Of a stretch of DNA of 64,000 nt, positions 1 through 8,354 are shown in pieces. Both the position numbers and the translations under genes were made by a program. The DNA lies in assembly GCF_002216065.1 (NCBI RefSeq), contig NZ_CP022282.1, forward strand, positions 2,666,001 to 2,730,000, read 5' to 3'. The notes beneath the pieces are model-generated. The model was not told the DNA's origin. It worked only from the letters and a program-made list of their open reading frames with translations, and searched no databases. How positions within the stretch are numbered: position 1 is the first letter of the stretch; each line of letters starts with the position of its first letter. This DNA is from Chryseobacterium sp. T16E-39. GTDB lineage: Bacteria > Bacteroidota > Bacteroidia > Flavobacteriales > Weeksellaceae.

Positions 1-960
1 CACAATATCCGTTGTTGTCCCCGCATTTAAATTAAATTGATAAAGATTTGGTCCATAAAACCCACTGCTTAAATACAGCTTAGAATTATCCGGTGAAAAA
101 GTTGCTCCATAAAATGGAATTGTCCAAGAAGTATATGGCCCCCACCAATGTTGAGTATCTGCAGGAAATACAAAATTTGAAGAGACATTCCCAGTAAGTT
201 TATCAAAATTAAAGAGCTCAGGAAGTGTAGTTACTGCCCAGGAATATGCGCCGTCCGGATTTACATTAATTAACATTTGTCCATTCGGAGAGGCTTTTAA
301 ATAGCCACGAGCATTTATATAATTAGGATTCAATGAATCATGAATTTGTCCTGTTGATGAAATGACAGGGGTTGTATTAATTCCTGAACCTGTTATCAGA
401 TAAGAATAGAATTCATTTGTTGTGTATTTATGGGAGATAATCCAAATATCACAACCATTGGAATGTTTAGCTGCGGTTATTTTTTCTTCGGCCAATCCAA
501 GCAGCGGCTGATTTTTTAGAACTACCTGTCCTAATCCATTATTCATACTCGTATCTACAACAGAATATCTTAAACCATCTACCAGGTTATCTTCAGTACA
601 GTCTGTCGTAAATACATAAAAAATAGAATTACTTGCAGGCTGACGTACAATCAGAGCGGATTGGGAACTTGAAGATTTACTAAAGGCACTGCATTTTCCA
701 CCAATTCCACTCCCATTCACCATAATCTGATGATTGGCATTCCAAATTATATCGCCGTCTGTGTAAAACAATAATCCACATCCATCAGAAATTGATGCTA
801 CTCCTTCAGAAGCTAAAAGATTTCCGGTAGCTGCATGAGCTCCTAAATTATCAAAATATATTCCCGCCTGATTTCCAAAATACCAGAAATTATTCGTATT
901 CTGACTATATACAGAGGCCTTTAGCAGTAAAATAAAAATAATTAGTAGTTTTAGTCTCAT
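1..960 (-). CDS. Secreted surface protein, N-terminal part (runs off the left edge)
   Basis: An open frame begins at the ATG complementary to 958-960 and stays open to base 1, giving about 320 residues without a stop. The start encodes a Sec signal peptide (MRLKLLIIFILLLKASVYSQ), and the mature part opens with NTNNFWYFGNQAGIYFD. That opening is typical of large Bacteroidota proteins that carry a gliding-motility-associated C-terminal (T9SS type B) domain. The body has beta-strand repeats such as SPNGQMLINVN and SPDNSKLYLSSG, which look like WD40/beta-propeller strands. The C-terminus and any sorting domain lie outside the window, so T9SS export is inferred. A TATTTTTG -7 box lies 39 bases upstream. 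Confidence 0.75.
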   Translation of the reverse strand, partial: MRLKLLIIFILLLKASVYSQNTNNFWYFGNQAGIYFDNLGAHAATGNLLASEGVASISDGCGLLFYTDGDIIWNANHQIMVNGSGIGGKCSAFSKSSSSQSALIVRQPASNSIFYVFTTDCTEDNLVDGLRYSVVDTSMNNGLGQVVLKNQPLLGLAEEKITAAKHSNGCDIWIISHKYTTNEFYSYLITGSGINTTPVISSTGQIHDSLNPNYINARGYLKASPNGQMLINVNPDGAYSWAVTTLPELFNFDKLTGNVSSNFVFPADTQHWWGPYTSWTIPFYGATFSPDNSKLYLSSGFYGPNLYQFNLNAGTTTDIV

Positions 961-998
961 AGTTTAGTTCTTAATAGCGCGCTAAGTGCTCAGCACTT

Positions 999-1006
999 CA
1001 AAAATA
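999..1006 (-). promoter_or_regulatory. Promoter -7 box (TATTTTTG) for the left-edge secreted protein
   Basis: Read on the minus strand this is TATTTTTG, matching the Bacteroidota -7 consensus TAnnTTTG. Transcription would start near 992. No clear TTTG -33 box is seen at the usual 19-base spacing. The predicted leader holds a short palindrome (AAGTGCTgaGCACTT, about 982-997). The 302 bases between this gene and tRNA-His contain only this element and the tRNA terminator. Confidence 0.4.
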
Positions 1007-1230
1007 ATCTAAAATATGTAATAAAACATTCAAAAAAATAATCTATTCATGATTATATTCTGTCATTTTAATAAAAAATTAACAAAAACTATAAATTATT
1101 AGGTAAAAAAATAAGTTATCCAGCCTCTAACCCCCAAGTTGATATGCTGGCTTGACATTCTGCCAGAAAATTTTCAAGAATGTTTAAAAATTTAAACGAG
1201 AAACAGGATCTCGTAGGAGTATAAAATAAA

Positions 1231-1257
1231 AAAGTACACTTTTAAAAAGTGTACTTT
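1231..1257 (-). terminator. Rho-independent terminator after tRNA-His
   Basis: An almost perfect inverted repeat (AAAGTACACTTTT / AAAAGTGTACTTT) lies just downstream of the tRNA on the minus strand. On that strand it is followed by a T-rich run (TTTTATTTTAT). Confidence 0.75.
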
Positions 1258-1262
1258 CTTTG

Positions 1263-1337
<75 letters not shown>

Positions 1338-1372
1338 GTTTTGTGGTTGCAAATATAGGAAAGAATTTTTAA

Positions 1373-2092
1373 TTACAAAACAATTCCATCAAAATTTTTC
1401 AAAGCAATTAATCTCTCTGTTGTAAAGCCCTCAGCGTAAGCAACTCCCGATAAACGCCCAAGATCCTGCGCCCTGTAAGTTAAGCTCTCAAAGAAGTCTT
1501 TTGTAGCAATCGGAGTCACCGGTTCGGTAGAATTAGGATCATAAAACTGAGTTTTGAATGCCATACAAGCTTCAATCTTTTTATCAAGATGTTCAGAAAT
1601 ATCAATAACAAATTCCGGTTGAATATGTTTCCATTGGATATAATGAAAAATATGTTTGGGTCTCCATACTTCCTGGCTCTCTCCGTCTTCTATTGTTTCT
1701 ATTTTTCTAAGCCCCGCTAAAAAGCACGCATCGGAAACTAATTTAGACCCTTTTGCATGATCCGGGTGTCTATCATCAATTGCATTAGCCAATACGATTT
1801 CCGGGCGGTATTTGCGGATCATTTTTACAATCTTCATCTGGTATTCTTCAGAATTAACCAGGAAGCCATCTTTCATGCCCAGGTTCTCTCTGGCTGAAAC
1901 GCCTAAAATCCTTGCAGAATCACCTGCTTCAACTTTTCTGGTCTCATCAGTACCTCTTGTTCCTAATTCACCTCTTGTAAGATCTACAATAACACATTTT
2001 TTACCTTCTGATACCAATTTGGCGATTGTCCCACCACAACCAAGCTCTACATCATCAGGGTGTGCTCCAAAAGCAAGTATGTCTGTTTTCAT
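1373..2092 (-). CDS. bshB1: Bacillithiol biosynthesis deacetylase BshB1
   Basis: A 239-residue LmbE/PIG-L family zinc hydrolase. It should remove the acetyl group from N-acetylglucosaminyl-malate, the second step in making bacillithiol, the low-molecular-weight thiol of Firmicutes and many Bacteroidota. The zinc motif HPDDVELGCGG sits at residues 11-21 and a second His motif, DRHPDH, is near residue 110. Length and the PDDVELG context match BshB1 better than other LmbE enzymes. It is a single gene on the minus strand, with its own TATCTTTG -7 box about 90 bases upstream. The other bsh genes are not in the window. Confidence 0.92.
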   Translation of the reverse strand: MKTDILAFGAHPDDVELGCGGTIAKLVSEGKKCVIVDLTRGELGTRGTDETRKVEAGDSARILGVSARENLGMKDGFLVNSEEYQMKIVKMIRKYRPEIVLANAIDDRHPDHAKGSKLVSDACFLAGLRKIETIEDGESQEVWRPKHIFHYIQWKHIQPEFVIDISEHLDKKIEACMAFKTQFYDPNSTEPVTPIATKDFFESLTYRAQDLGRLSGVAYAEGFTTERLIALKNFDGIVL

Positions 2093-2183
2093 CTGTTCTT
2101 TTTATTTTTTGAATTTGTCAGATGGAACGCCCAAAAATTATGCTCATATCTTCGAATGTTCAATTAAGGGCATTTCATATTTT

Positions 2184-2191
2184 CAAAGATA
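2184..2191 (-). promoter_or_regulatory. Promoter -7 box (TATCTTTG) for bshB1
   Basis: TATCTTTG on the minus strand matches TAnnTTTG. A TTTG-like element (complement of CAAA, 2213-2216) lies 21 bases upstream but overlaps the preceding terminator. The predicted leader is about 85 bases. Confidence 0.45.
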
Positions 2192-2202
2192 GGGCTTAAA
2201 AT

Positions 2203-2236
2203 AAAAACTTCCCAAACATTACGAATGGGAAGTTTT
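2203..2236 (-). terminator. Terminator of the TPR protein gene
   Basis: The hairpin AAAACTTCCCA / TGGGAAGTTTT has an 11-base loop. On the minus strand it is followed by TTATTTTAA. It lies 25 bases past the stop codon of the TPR gene. Confidence 0.7.
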
Positions 2237-2260
2237 AATATCTATAATTTAAATTTTAAA

Positions 2261-3892
2261 TTACTTATTGATCTCACCGTTAAGTTTAACAGCATCCTGA
2301 TATGTTGGATCCAACTGAACCGATTTAGCAACATAATCTTTAGCTTTAGCAAGATCAGAATCTTTACTCATATATGCTACCGCAAAGTAAGCATATGCTA
2401 AAGTTTGCTTATTCGCTTCAGTGTCTGCAGGTTTTACAGTACTAATGAATTTCTCATAAGCAATTTTTGCCGCATCATTATTAGCAGCTTGCTGATAAGA
2501 ATATCCTAAGCTGTAATAAGCAGGAGCCCAATCAGGAAGAAGAGTGCTCATCTTCTGCCATGTAAGAATAGCTCCATTCCAGTTTTTAGCATCCTGATAA
2601 GCTGTTGCCAACTTAAATAATGAATCTGTATCCTGAGCATTAGCAGCTACTTTTTGTTTTAATCCTTCAATCGTAGGGTTAGTTGGCCCAGCATCAGCAG
2701 ATCCTTGAGAAGCACCTCCTCCAGCAATTTTAGCCAATTCCATATCCCATTTCATTGTTTCATCTTTAGCAGCTTTAGCCATAGCAATTTTTTGCTGAGC
2801 TTCAGTTGTTAAAGCAGTTTTCTTAGCTGCATCCTTTTCGTCTTTAGCTAATCCAGCTGCGATCAAACCTTGTAAACCTTGGTCTGCAGGCTGTACTCTT
2901 GATTTGTCTGCCTGAGAAACGAAGCTATCCATGTTTTGTTTAGCCTCTGCATATTTTCCTTCAGCATATGACTGATAAGCTCTTAATTTGAATTTAATAG
3001 GATCATCAATCTTATCAAAGATCTTATCTAAAACCATTTTGGAGTTAGCATAATCTTCATTCGTAAAATAAAGCTTAGAAATTTCTAATTGAGTATACGG
3101 ATCTTCATCAGCATATTTTGTATAGTTGATCAAATCCTGAGTAGCCTTTTCGTTTTGCTGATATTTAATATCATATGCAGCCAATGCTTTATAAGCAGGA
3201 GCATATGTAGCATCTACTCCAACTGCTTTATCAATATTTTCCTTAGCTAATTTCCATTGCTGTGCAGCCATCCATAAAGTACCCATTCTCGTGTAAACAG
3301 AAGCTTTATTTTTAGCAAGAGGCAAAGCTTTGTCGTAAGCTGTCATTGCATCTCCTGGAATTTTCTTTAGTCTATAAGCATCTCCAAGCGTATAGTAATA
3401 GTTTGCAGGAACTTCTTTTTTCTGAGCTCTTTCAATTGCTTTGTTCAAAAACTGAATAGCTAAATCAGGAGAGTTATTTTTCTCAAATAATGTTAAAGCT
3501 TCAGCAGCTCTAAACAATACTTCAGCATCTTTTTCTCTTGAGTCACTAACAATTTTCTGAATTTCAGCAACAGCTGCTTTATCTCCTTTTCCAAGTTTTA
3601 CAGCCGCTAATCCAATCTTGTTTAAATAGCTTTTGCCATCTGCAGCAAGACCTTTATTAAAACTTTCAGTTGCTTTAGCAAAATCAGGTTCACCTTGTCT
3701 TAAAAAAGTATTTCCTAAGTAGAAATAGTTTTCAGCAGTAGGTGCTTTAGCAATCATATCAGTGAAGTTAGTTTTTGCCTGAGCAAACTTATCACTATCA
3801 ACGCTATTAATACCATCTTGCAATGTTTGTGCAAACGAAAAATTGGCAAAAAATACCACCGCTGCTCCAAAAGCAATCTTTTTTACATTCAT
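2261..3892 (-). CDS. Periplasmic tetratricopeptide-repeat protein
   Basis: About 543 residues with a Sec signal peptide (KKIAFGAAVVFFANFSFAQ). The mature protein is almost entirely TPR helices, for example YYYTLGDAYRLKKIPGDAM and WAPAYYSLGYSYQQA, suggesting a periplasmic scaffold. I chose the ATG at 3892 because it leaves a normal signal peptide; an in-frame ATG at 3910 is also possible. It is the last gene of the cluster downstream of TonB, after the PstS-like lipoprotein, with its own terminator. This context suggests an envelope role with that lipoprotein, but the partner is unknown. It is Ala/Lys-rich, and residues about 340-400 may be coiled. Confidence 0.85.
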   Translation of the reverse strand: MNVKKIAFGAAVVFFANFSFAQTLQDGINSVDSDKFAQAKTNFTDMIAKAPTAENYFYLGNTFLRQGEPDFAKATESFNKGLAADGKSYLNKIGLAAVKLGKGDKAAVAEIQKIVSDSREKDAEVLFRAAEALTLFEKNNSPDLAIQFLNKAIERAQKKEVPANYYYTLGDAYRLKKIPGDAMTAYDKALPLAKNKASVYTRMGTLWMAAQQWKLAKENIDKAVGVDATYAPAYKALAAYDIKYQQNEKATQDLINYTKYADEDPYTQLEISKLYFTNEDYANSKMVLDKIFDKIDDPIKFKLRAYQSYAEGKYAEAKQNMDSFVSQADKSRVQPADQGLQGLIAAGLAKDEKDAAKKTALTTEAQQKIAMAKAAKDETMKWDMELAKIAGGGASQGSADAGPTNPTIEGLKQKVAANAQDTDSLFKLATAYQDAKNWNGAILTWQKMSTLLPDWAPAYYSLGYSYQQAANNDAAKIAYEKFISTVKPADTEANKQTLAYAYFAVAYMSKDSDLAKAKDYVAKSVQLDPTYQDAVKLNGEINK

Positions 3893-3999
3893 AATCATTA
3901 TATCTTTCATTTTATATTTTCTAAATCGAGTAATATTATACACAATTTTTAGACCAAAATAGTGTATTTATTTAGGGTAAAAAGTTAATTTAATATTTT

Positions 4000-4872
4000 T
4001 TAACGCATTTGCACCTCCCTTTTATAGATGTTGTAAGGTTGCAAACCTTCTTTTTGAACAATCATTTGCCCTAGTTGAGTACACGAATATCTAATAAATC
4101 CATTAGCAATGTTAAAGTTTCCTTCATTTGTTAAAAAATACAAAACTCTTGTAAAAGGGTACTCCATTTCACGTAGTCCGGCAGCATCGGGAGAATATAA
4201 TTTTCCATTGTTTTCAACAGGCAGTACTTTAACCATATCCCTCAATTGTATAGAGACTTTATCATAAGGACGACTAAAGGTATTAAGACCTATTACTCCA
4301 ATCTTATCAGGATACTTATTTAATTGTTCTATAATATTCTCGCTACCAGGAATCACCGAAAATTTAAGATCCTTCGGTTGCTTTTTCAATTTCTGAGCAA
4401 CAAAATTTAAATTACTAGAATTGGCTCCGTCAAAAATAAATGATTTATTATCGGATAAAAGACCATTTTGTATCTCATTCATAGTAATACTGGTCTTGGT
4501 AGAATTTTTAGGAACAACGAAAATAACAGCATCAGCAGCAAATCTTGCAGGTAAAAATTTAGAACCCACCTGCTCTTTAAACGCTTTAAGTTCTTCAGCA
4601 TTTAATTCTCTGGACATTACAGCAACTCTGGCTTTTCCTTTTAACAAATCAAGGAATCCTAAGTCTTCTTTTTCTGTAACAACCTTTATATGTGCATCAG
4701 GATAATTTATCATATATCCGTCCGCTAAAGCTTCTGTAACACTTTTAAAAGATTCATCGGTAAGAATGGTAAGATCTCCTTTATAATAGGAAGGAGATTT
4801 ATCTTCTTTTTTACAACTTAGAGCAATAACACTTAAAACAAAAAGCATTATCCCTTTCATACTATTCTTCAT
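4000..4872 (-). CDS. PstS-like substrate-binding lipoprotein
   Basis: 290 residues. A lipoprotein signal (VIALSCKK) is followed by a type-2 periplasmic-binding fold resembling PstS phosphate-binding proteins, with DLTILTDESFKSV near the start and FAADAVIFVVPKNS at about 110. No ABC permease or ATPase gene lies nearby. It instead sits in the TonB/ExbBD cluster between a small membrane protein and the TPR protein. It might capture a ligand for TonB-dependent uptake, but phosphate specificity cannot be assumed. The start overlaps the upstream gene's end by 11 bases; an alternative ATG at 4860 would begin one base after that stop. Confidence 0.8.
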   Translation of the reverse strand: MKNSMKGIMLFVLSVIALSCKKEDKSPSYYKGDLTILTDESFKSVTEALADGYMINYPDAHIKVVTEKEDLGFLDLLKGKARVAVMSRELNAEELKAFKEQVGSKFLPARFAADAVIFVVPKNSTKTSITMNEIQNGLLSDNKSFIFDGANSSNLNFVAQKLKKQPKDLKFSVIPGSENIIEQLNKYPDKIGVIGLNTFSRPYDKVSIQLRDMVKVLPVENNGKLYSPDAAGLREMEYPFTRVLYFLTNEGNFNIANGFIRYSCTQLGQMIVQKEGLQPYNIYKREVQMR

Positions 4873-5059
4873 TTCCTGAATTTTTTATTCTTGAAACCGC
4901 TCTGTAAATTCTAAAGATTCCATATAAAATCATAACACCTCCCAGCGGGTATGCAACGGCAGGCTCTAAAATAATAAAGAAGAATTTGTAAAAAATAACT
5001 ACAATTCCTAAAACGATATAAAACAATCCTGTAACTAAGGATAACCAATTGAACATCAT
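4862..5059 (-). CDS. Small two-helix membrane protein
   Basis: 65 residues with two hydrophobic segments, about 6-32 and 34-52, and a basic, polar tail (RAVSRIKNSGNEE). No family is recognised. It lies between the tonB terminator and the PstS-like gene and overlaps the latter by 11 bases, so the two are probably co-expressed. A TATTTTTG box (complement of 5064-5071) sits directly ahead of the start, so this unit may have its own, nearly leaderless promoter. Two adjacent ATG codons (5059, 5056) are possible starts. Confidence 0.65.
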   Translation of the reverse strand: MMFNWLSLVTGLFYIVLGIVVIFYKFFFIILEPAVAYPLGGVMILYGIFRIYRAVSRIKNSGNEE

Positions 5060-5082
5060 GCAACAAAAATACCAAAAAAAAT

Positions 5083-5110
5083 AAAAAGAGAAGCATATGC
5101 TTCTCTTTTT
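5083..5110 (-). terminator. Bidirectional-looking terminator after tonB
   Basis: A perfect palindrome (AAAAAGAGAAGCAT / ATGCTTCTCTTTTT) lies 24 bases past the tonB stop. On the minus strand it runs into TTTTATTTTTTTTGG. It divides exbB-exbD-exbD-tonB from the small membrane protein, PstS-like and TPR genes. Confidence 0.75.
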
Positions 5111-5134
5111 TAATTATTATTTAAAGATAAAAAA

Positions 5135-5977
5135 TTATCCTTCAAAATTCATTGTCAATGGTAATCTGAAACGATAACGTACAGATTGTCCATTAATCTT
5201 AGCAGGGCTCCACTTGTTCTTAATAGATTTAATGGTTCTTACTGCTTCAGAATTAAAGTCTGAATTCTTTCCACTCGCTTTAACGTCTGTAATACTTCCA
5301 TCTCTTTCAACAACGAAAGTTACTTCAGCTTTTACAGCACCTTCATCTCCATTCATCGCAGATCCGTCAAAGTTACTAGACACTTTATTTCTAAAAGCGT
5401 TAATACCTCCTGGGAATTCTGCAGTTTGCTCTACTTCAGTATACACTTGAGTATCACTTACCTGAGGCTTCACTTCAGCTGTTGAAGTTTTTGTCCCTGT
5501 AGATGGTGGTGGCGGTGGAGGTGTGTAAGCCGGAGCTTTTACCCCCTCCTGATTATTTAAACCAGTCGTCGTTTCTAATTGCTTAGAGATTGGCGGTGGT
5601 GGAGTTTCAATCTTTGGAGCCTTTACAGGTTCCGGAACCACGTTTTGGATTACCTCAATTTTCTCCTCTTTTGGAGGTGGAGGTGGTGGAGGTGGTTCTT
5701 CTTCTTTTGGCTGCTCAATAATTTTATCTTCCTGAAGAATTTCTACCAAATCAGCTTTTACTTCTTGCTTTTCTGGCGCTGTAAGTCTTTTAATCGTAAG
5801 ATAAATAAAAGGAGACAAAGCCGCAACTAGGAATAATGCTGTTCCAACAATAAAAGATTTTGTCAGAAGTCTTGGATACTGATGTCTCAGATCATAAGCA
5901 CCATATTCCTTGTTTCTATTTTCAAATACAATCTCGTCTAAAGTTAGATTCTGACCGTATACATTTTCATCTGCCAT
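5135..5977 (-). CDS. tonB: Energy transducer TonB
   Basis: 280 residues. A cytoplasmic N-terminus carries the Bacteroidota TonB motif FENRNKEYGAYDLRHQY (about 19-35), followed by a single membrane helix (about 41-63). A periplasmic linker very rich in Pro, Glu and Lys (about 90-165) precedes the C-terminal TonB domain (about 185-280: EFPGGINAFRNKV and VERDGSITDVKASG). It transmits proton-motive force from ExbB/ExbD to outer-membrane transporters. It is the fourth gene of exbB-exbD-exbD-tonB, 23 bases after the second exbD, and is closed by a strong hairpin. Confidence 0.93.
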   Translation of the reverse strand: MADENVYGQNLTLDEIVFENRNKEYGAYDLRHQYPRLLTKSFIVGTALFLVAALSPFIYLTIKRLTAPEKQEVKADLVEILQEDKIIEQPKEEEPPPPPPPPKEEKIEVIQNVVPEPVKAPKIETPPPPISKQLETTTGLNNQEGVKAPAYTPPPPPPSTGTKTSTAEVKPQVSDTQVYTEVEQTAEFPGGINAFRNKVSSNFDGSAMNGDEGAVKAEVTFVVERDGSITDVKASGKNSDFNSEAVRTIKSIKNKWSPAKINGQSVRYRFRLPLTMNFEG

Positions 5978-6000
5978 AGATTTTCAATTTTATGGTTAAA

Positions 6001-6573
6001 TTACTTTGTAGCTGGTGTAGCCGCAGCTCCATTATTCCCAACCTTCTTATTATAAATAGCTGTTTCCCAAGGCTTCAGATCAGTAACTCCGTACTGCTCA
6101 CTTTTGGTAATAGCCATTTCATCAAGAATATCCACAAAGTTTTTATATACAGCGTCATCAGTCGGTTTGATAATTACAGTAAATTTAGTTTTATCTGCCG
6201 CATTTGCTTTTGCCTGCTCAATTACTTTTCTAACACCTTCTCTATCGAAAGTAGTTTCATTAAGATTCTGATCAGTTAAAGATGTATTATCTTGCTGATG
6301 CCAAAAAATCTTATTGTCCTTACCCAATAATAAAGAAATTGAGTTAGAAAGTTTAATTTCTGTTGGAGGTGGTTTTTTATCTTTTTCTTTCGGTTTTGCC
6401 GGAAGACCCAAATCCATTACGTTAGGTTTACTAAACGTGGTTGTGAACATAAAGAAGGTAATCAATAGAAAACCCAAGTCCACCATCGGAGTCATATCGA
6501 CTCTGGTACTCTGTTTCTTGGAACGTACCTTGCCGCCTTTGGCGCCTTTTTCCTGTACTTGTACTTCTGCCAT
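6001..6573 (-). CDS. exbD: ExbD/TolR-family biopolymer transporter, second copy of the operon
   Basis: 190 residues: a basic N-terminus, one membrane helix (about 30-50) holding the conserved proton-relay Asp (D32 in DMTPMVDLGFLLITFFMF), then a periplasmic domain. A Pro/Lys stretch (about 64-72) follows the helix and an Ala-rich tail ends it. It works with ExbB as the motor subunit for TonB. It begins 11 bases after the first exbD. A close relative without ExbB or TonB neighbours lies at 22986-23513. Confidence 0.92.
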   Translation of the reverse strand: MAEVQVQEKGAKGGKVRSKKQSTRVDMTPMVDLGFLLITFFMFTTTFSKPNVMDLGLPAKPKEKDKKPPPTEIKLSNSISLLLGKDNKIFWHQQDNTSLTDQNLNETTFDREGVRKVIEQAKANAADKTKFTVIIKPTDDAVYKNFVDILDEMAITKSEQYGVTDLKPWETAIYNKKVGNNGAAATPATK

Positions 6574-6584
6574 TTCTAGTGATA

Positions 6585-7187
6585 TTAAGGTTTACCTTCT
6601 TGTGATGTAATCAACCAAAATTTAAGAAAATCAATATCTCTTAAACCTTCAAATAAGCTTTTCACTTTAGGGTATTGAGTAGTAACGTCTCCTTTAATAG
6701 CCAATTTGTACTCAGGATTTACGCTTAAACTTTGTTGTACCCAGTCTACTAACTGCTTATTAGTACTGTCCATAGGAATCCCAGTAGGACTCTTGAAACT
6801 TTTTTGCTCGTCATCTGACAAATCAAGATAGCTTTTAAGTTGGTTCATAGGAACCCCAATTGCTTGTACTTTCTGAAATGCAGCTTTTTCGTTATTGTCA
6901 AAAGTAATATTATATTTTTGACCCATTTTATCTAAAAGCTGTAATCTCTCTGATGCGTTTTCTACAGGCTGGAAATAAAATTTTCCGTCTGGAGTAGCGT
7001 TAATAGTCATTAAACTAGCATCAGGAAGTAACTTCTCTGATATTGAAGATGGCGGCTTAATCTGCTCCACGTCAGGTTTTTTAAACTGAGTGGTCAATAT
7101 AAAGAATGTAAGTAGTAGGAACGCAACGTCACACATCGCGGTCATATCCGTCACTACTCCATGTCTTTTTGGTTTGACTCTCGCCAT
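6585..7187 (-). CDS. exbD: ExbD/TolR-family biopolymer transporter, first copy of the operon
   Basis: 200 residues with the membrane helix at about 18-37 (MTAMCDVAFLLLTFFILTT) containing the conserved Asp D20. The periplasmic domain is long and includes an insert (about 110-140) absent from short ExbD proteins. Bacteroidota TonB operons commonly encode two different ExbD subunits, and this gene with the next fits that pattern. It lies 62 bases after exbB. The two ExbDs are clearly divergent in sequence. Confidence 0.9.
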   Translation of the reverse strand: MARVKPKRHGVVTDMTAMCDVAFLLLTFFILTTQFKKPDVEQIKPPSSISEKLLPDASLMTINATPDGKFYFQPVENASERLQLLDKMGQKYNITFDNNEKAAFQKVQAIGVPMNQLKSYLDLSDDEQKSFKSPTGIPMDSTNKQLVDWVQQSLSVNPEYKLAIKGDVTTQYPKVKSLFEGLRDIDFLKFWLITSQEGKP

Positions 7188-7249
7188 TATTTTTATTATT
7201 TTTAATTAAACTTCTTTTATTGCTAATGCAAATTCCTTGCTAAAAATTC

Positions 7250-8113
7250 TTAGTTGAATTCAGCGAAAGACTGCTGGATACTCATAGCGATCTCGTCGAT
7301 CTTGTAAGTTAATCCATCAATTCTAGAAGTAAAATAGTTGTAAAGAATAATAGCGATAGCTGAAGTACCAATACCTAAAGCTGTATTGATCAATGCTTCA
7401 GAGATACCTGTAGAAAGTGCAGCTGCATCCGGAGTACCACCACCAGAACCTAATGCGAAGAATGCTTTAATCATCCCGATTACTGTTCCTAAAAGTGCGA
7501 TCAATGTTGCAACAGTACCTAAAGTAGAAAGAATCATCATATTCTTTTCTAGCATTGGCATCTCAAGAGTAGTAGCCTCTTCGATAGCTTTGTTTAGAGC
7601 GATCATTTTCTGCTCTTTATTTAAAGTAGTATCATGAGAAAGTGCTTTGTAAGTAGTAAGACCTTCCTTCACTACGTTACCTACAGATCCTTGTTGTCTG
7701 TCACATTCTTCTAAAGCTTCATCAATTTTGTTTTGATTAAGTAAGCTTCTTACCTGTACTACAAAGTTGTCTAAGTTTCCTTTCCCAGACGCCTTTCCTA
7801 ATACGAAATATCTTTCAAAAGAGAAAACGATTACAGTGATCATGAAAGTAATCAAGATAGGTACGATAACCCCTCCTTTGTAGATAATACCTAAAAACGA
7901 CTCTGGATGAATGTCTTTTCCTTCAACACTTGAAAAAGCTACAGAACCACTTCCTAGTTTATCTGCATCTTTGAAGTTACCAGGACTCCCTAGCACGAAT
8001 AAATAAATACAAACTCCTATAACGAATAAAATAGGAATAATAATAGCCGGGTTTAAACCTCCTGCCTTTCTAGCAATTACTTGCTCATCATTTTTTGAAA
8101 CATTCATTTCCAT
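7250..8113 (-). CDS. exbB: ExbB/TolQ/MotA-family proton channel subunit
   Basis: 287 residues with three hydrophobic regions beyond an N-terminal helix: about 20-42, 77-98 and the TolQ-type pair at about 196-218 and 240-262. The ExbB signature is visible as STLGTVATLIALLGTVIGMI and ALINTALGIGTSAIAIILYN. It forms the inner-membrane pentameric channel around ExbD that energises TonB. It is the promoter-proximal gene of exbB-exbD-exbD-tonB. A TAATTTTG -7 box lies 52 bases upstream. Confidence 0.93.
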   Translation of the reverse strand: MEMNVSKNDEQVIARKAGGLNPAIIIPILFVIGVCIYLFVLGSPGNFKDADKLGSGSVAFSSVEGKDIHPESFLGIIYKGGVIVPILITFMITVIVFSFERYFVLGKASGKGNLDNFVVQVRSLLNQNKIDEALEECDRQQGSVGNVVKEGLTTYKALSHDTTLNKEQKMIALNKAIEEATTLEMPMLEKNMMILSTLGTVATLIALLGTVIGMIKAFFALGSGGGTPDAAALSTGISEALINTALGIGTSAIAIILYNYFTSRIDGLTYKIDEIAMSIQQSFAEFN

Positions 8114-8164
8114 ATTTAACTAAATTATATTGTTTTAAAATTTTATCAAGTTGTAAATTAAAGG

Positions 8165-8172
8165 CAAAATTA
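8165..8172 (-). promoter_or_regulatory. Promoter -7 box (TAATTTTG) for the exbB-exbD-exbD-tonB operon
   Basis: The minus strand reads TAATTTTG, matching TAnnTTTG, with transcription expected near 8158 and a leader of about 45 bases. No convincing TTTG -33 element is seen. The rest of the 241-base AT-rich gap to leuS shows no gene or clear hairpin. Confidence 0.35.
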
Positions 8173-8354
8173 ATTAAAATACAAGAGTCTTAAATAAACA
8201 TTTTGCATTTTTTTGATAACGAAATATTATTACGATTTCGATATTTCAATTTTTCTCTTTTTTTTTAATGATATTTCTCAGTATTTAAAAATACATTAAA
8301 AATTTCAAAAAATTAAGCCCTCATTTTTTTTAATTTGCCAATGTTAATTTTTTT

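Noticed and set aside
5579..5830. Open frame on the plus strand opposite tonB
   Set aside because: It is the antisense of the Pro-rich linker, with implausible Trp/Arg-rich composition.
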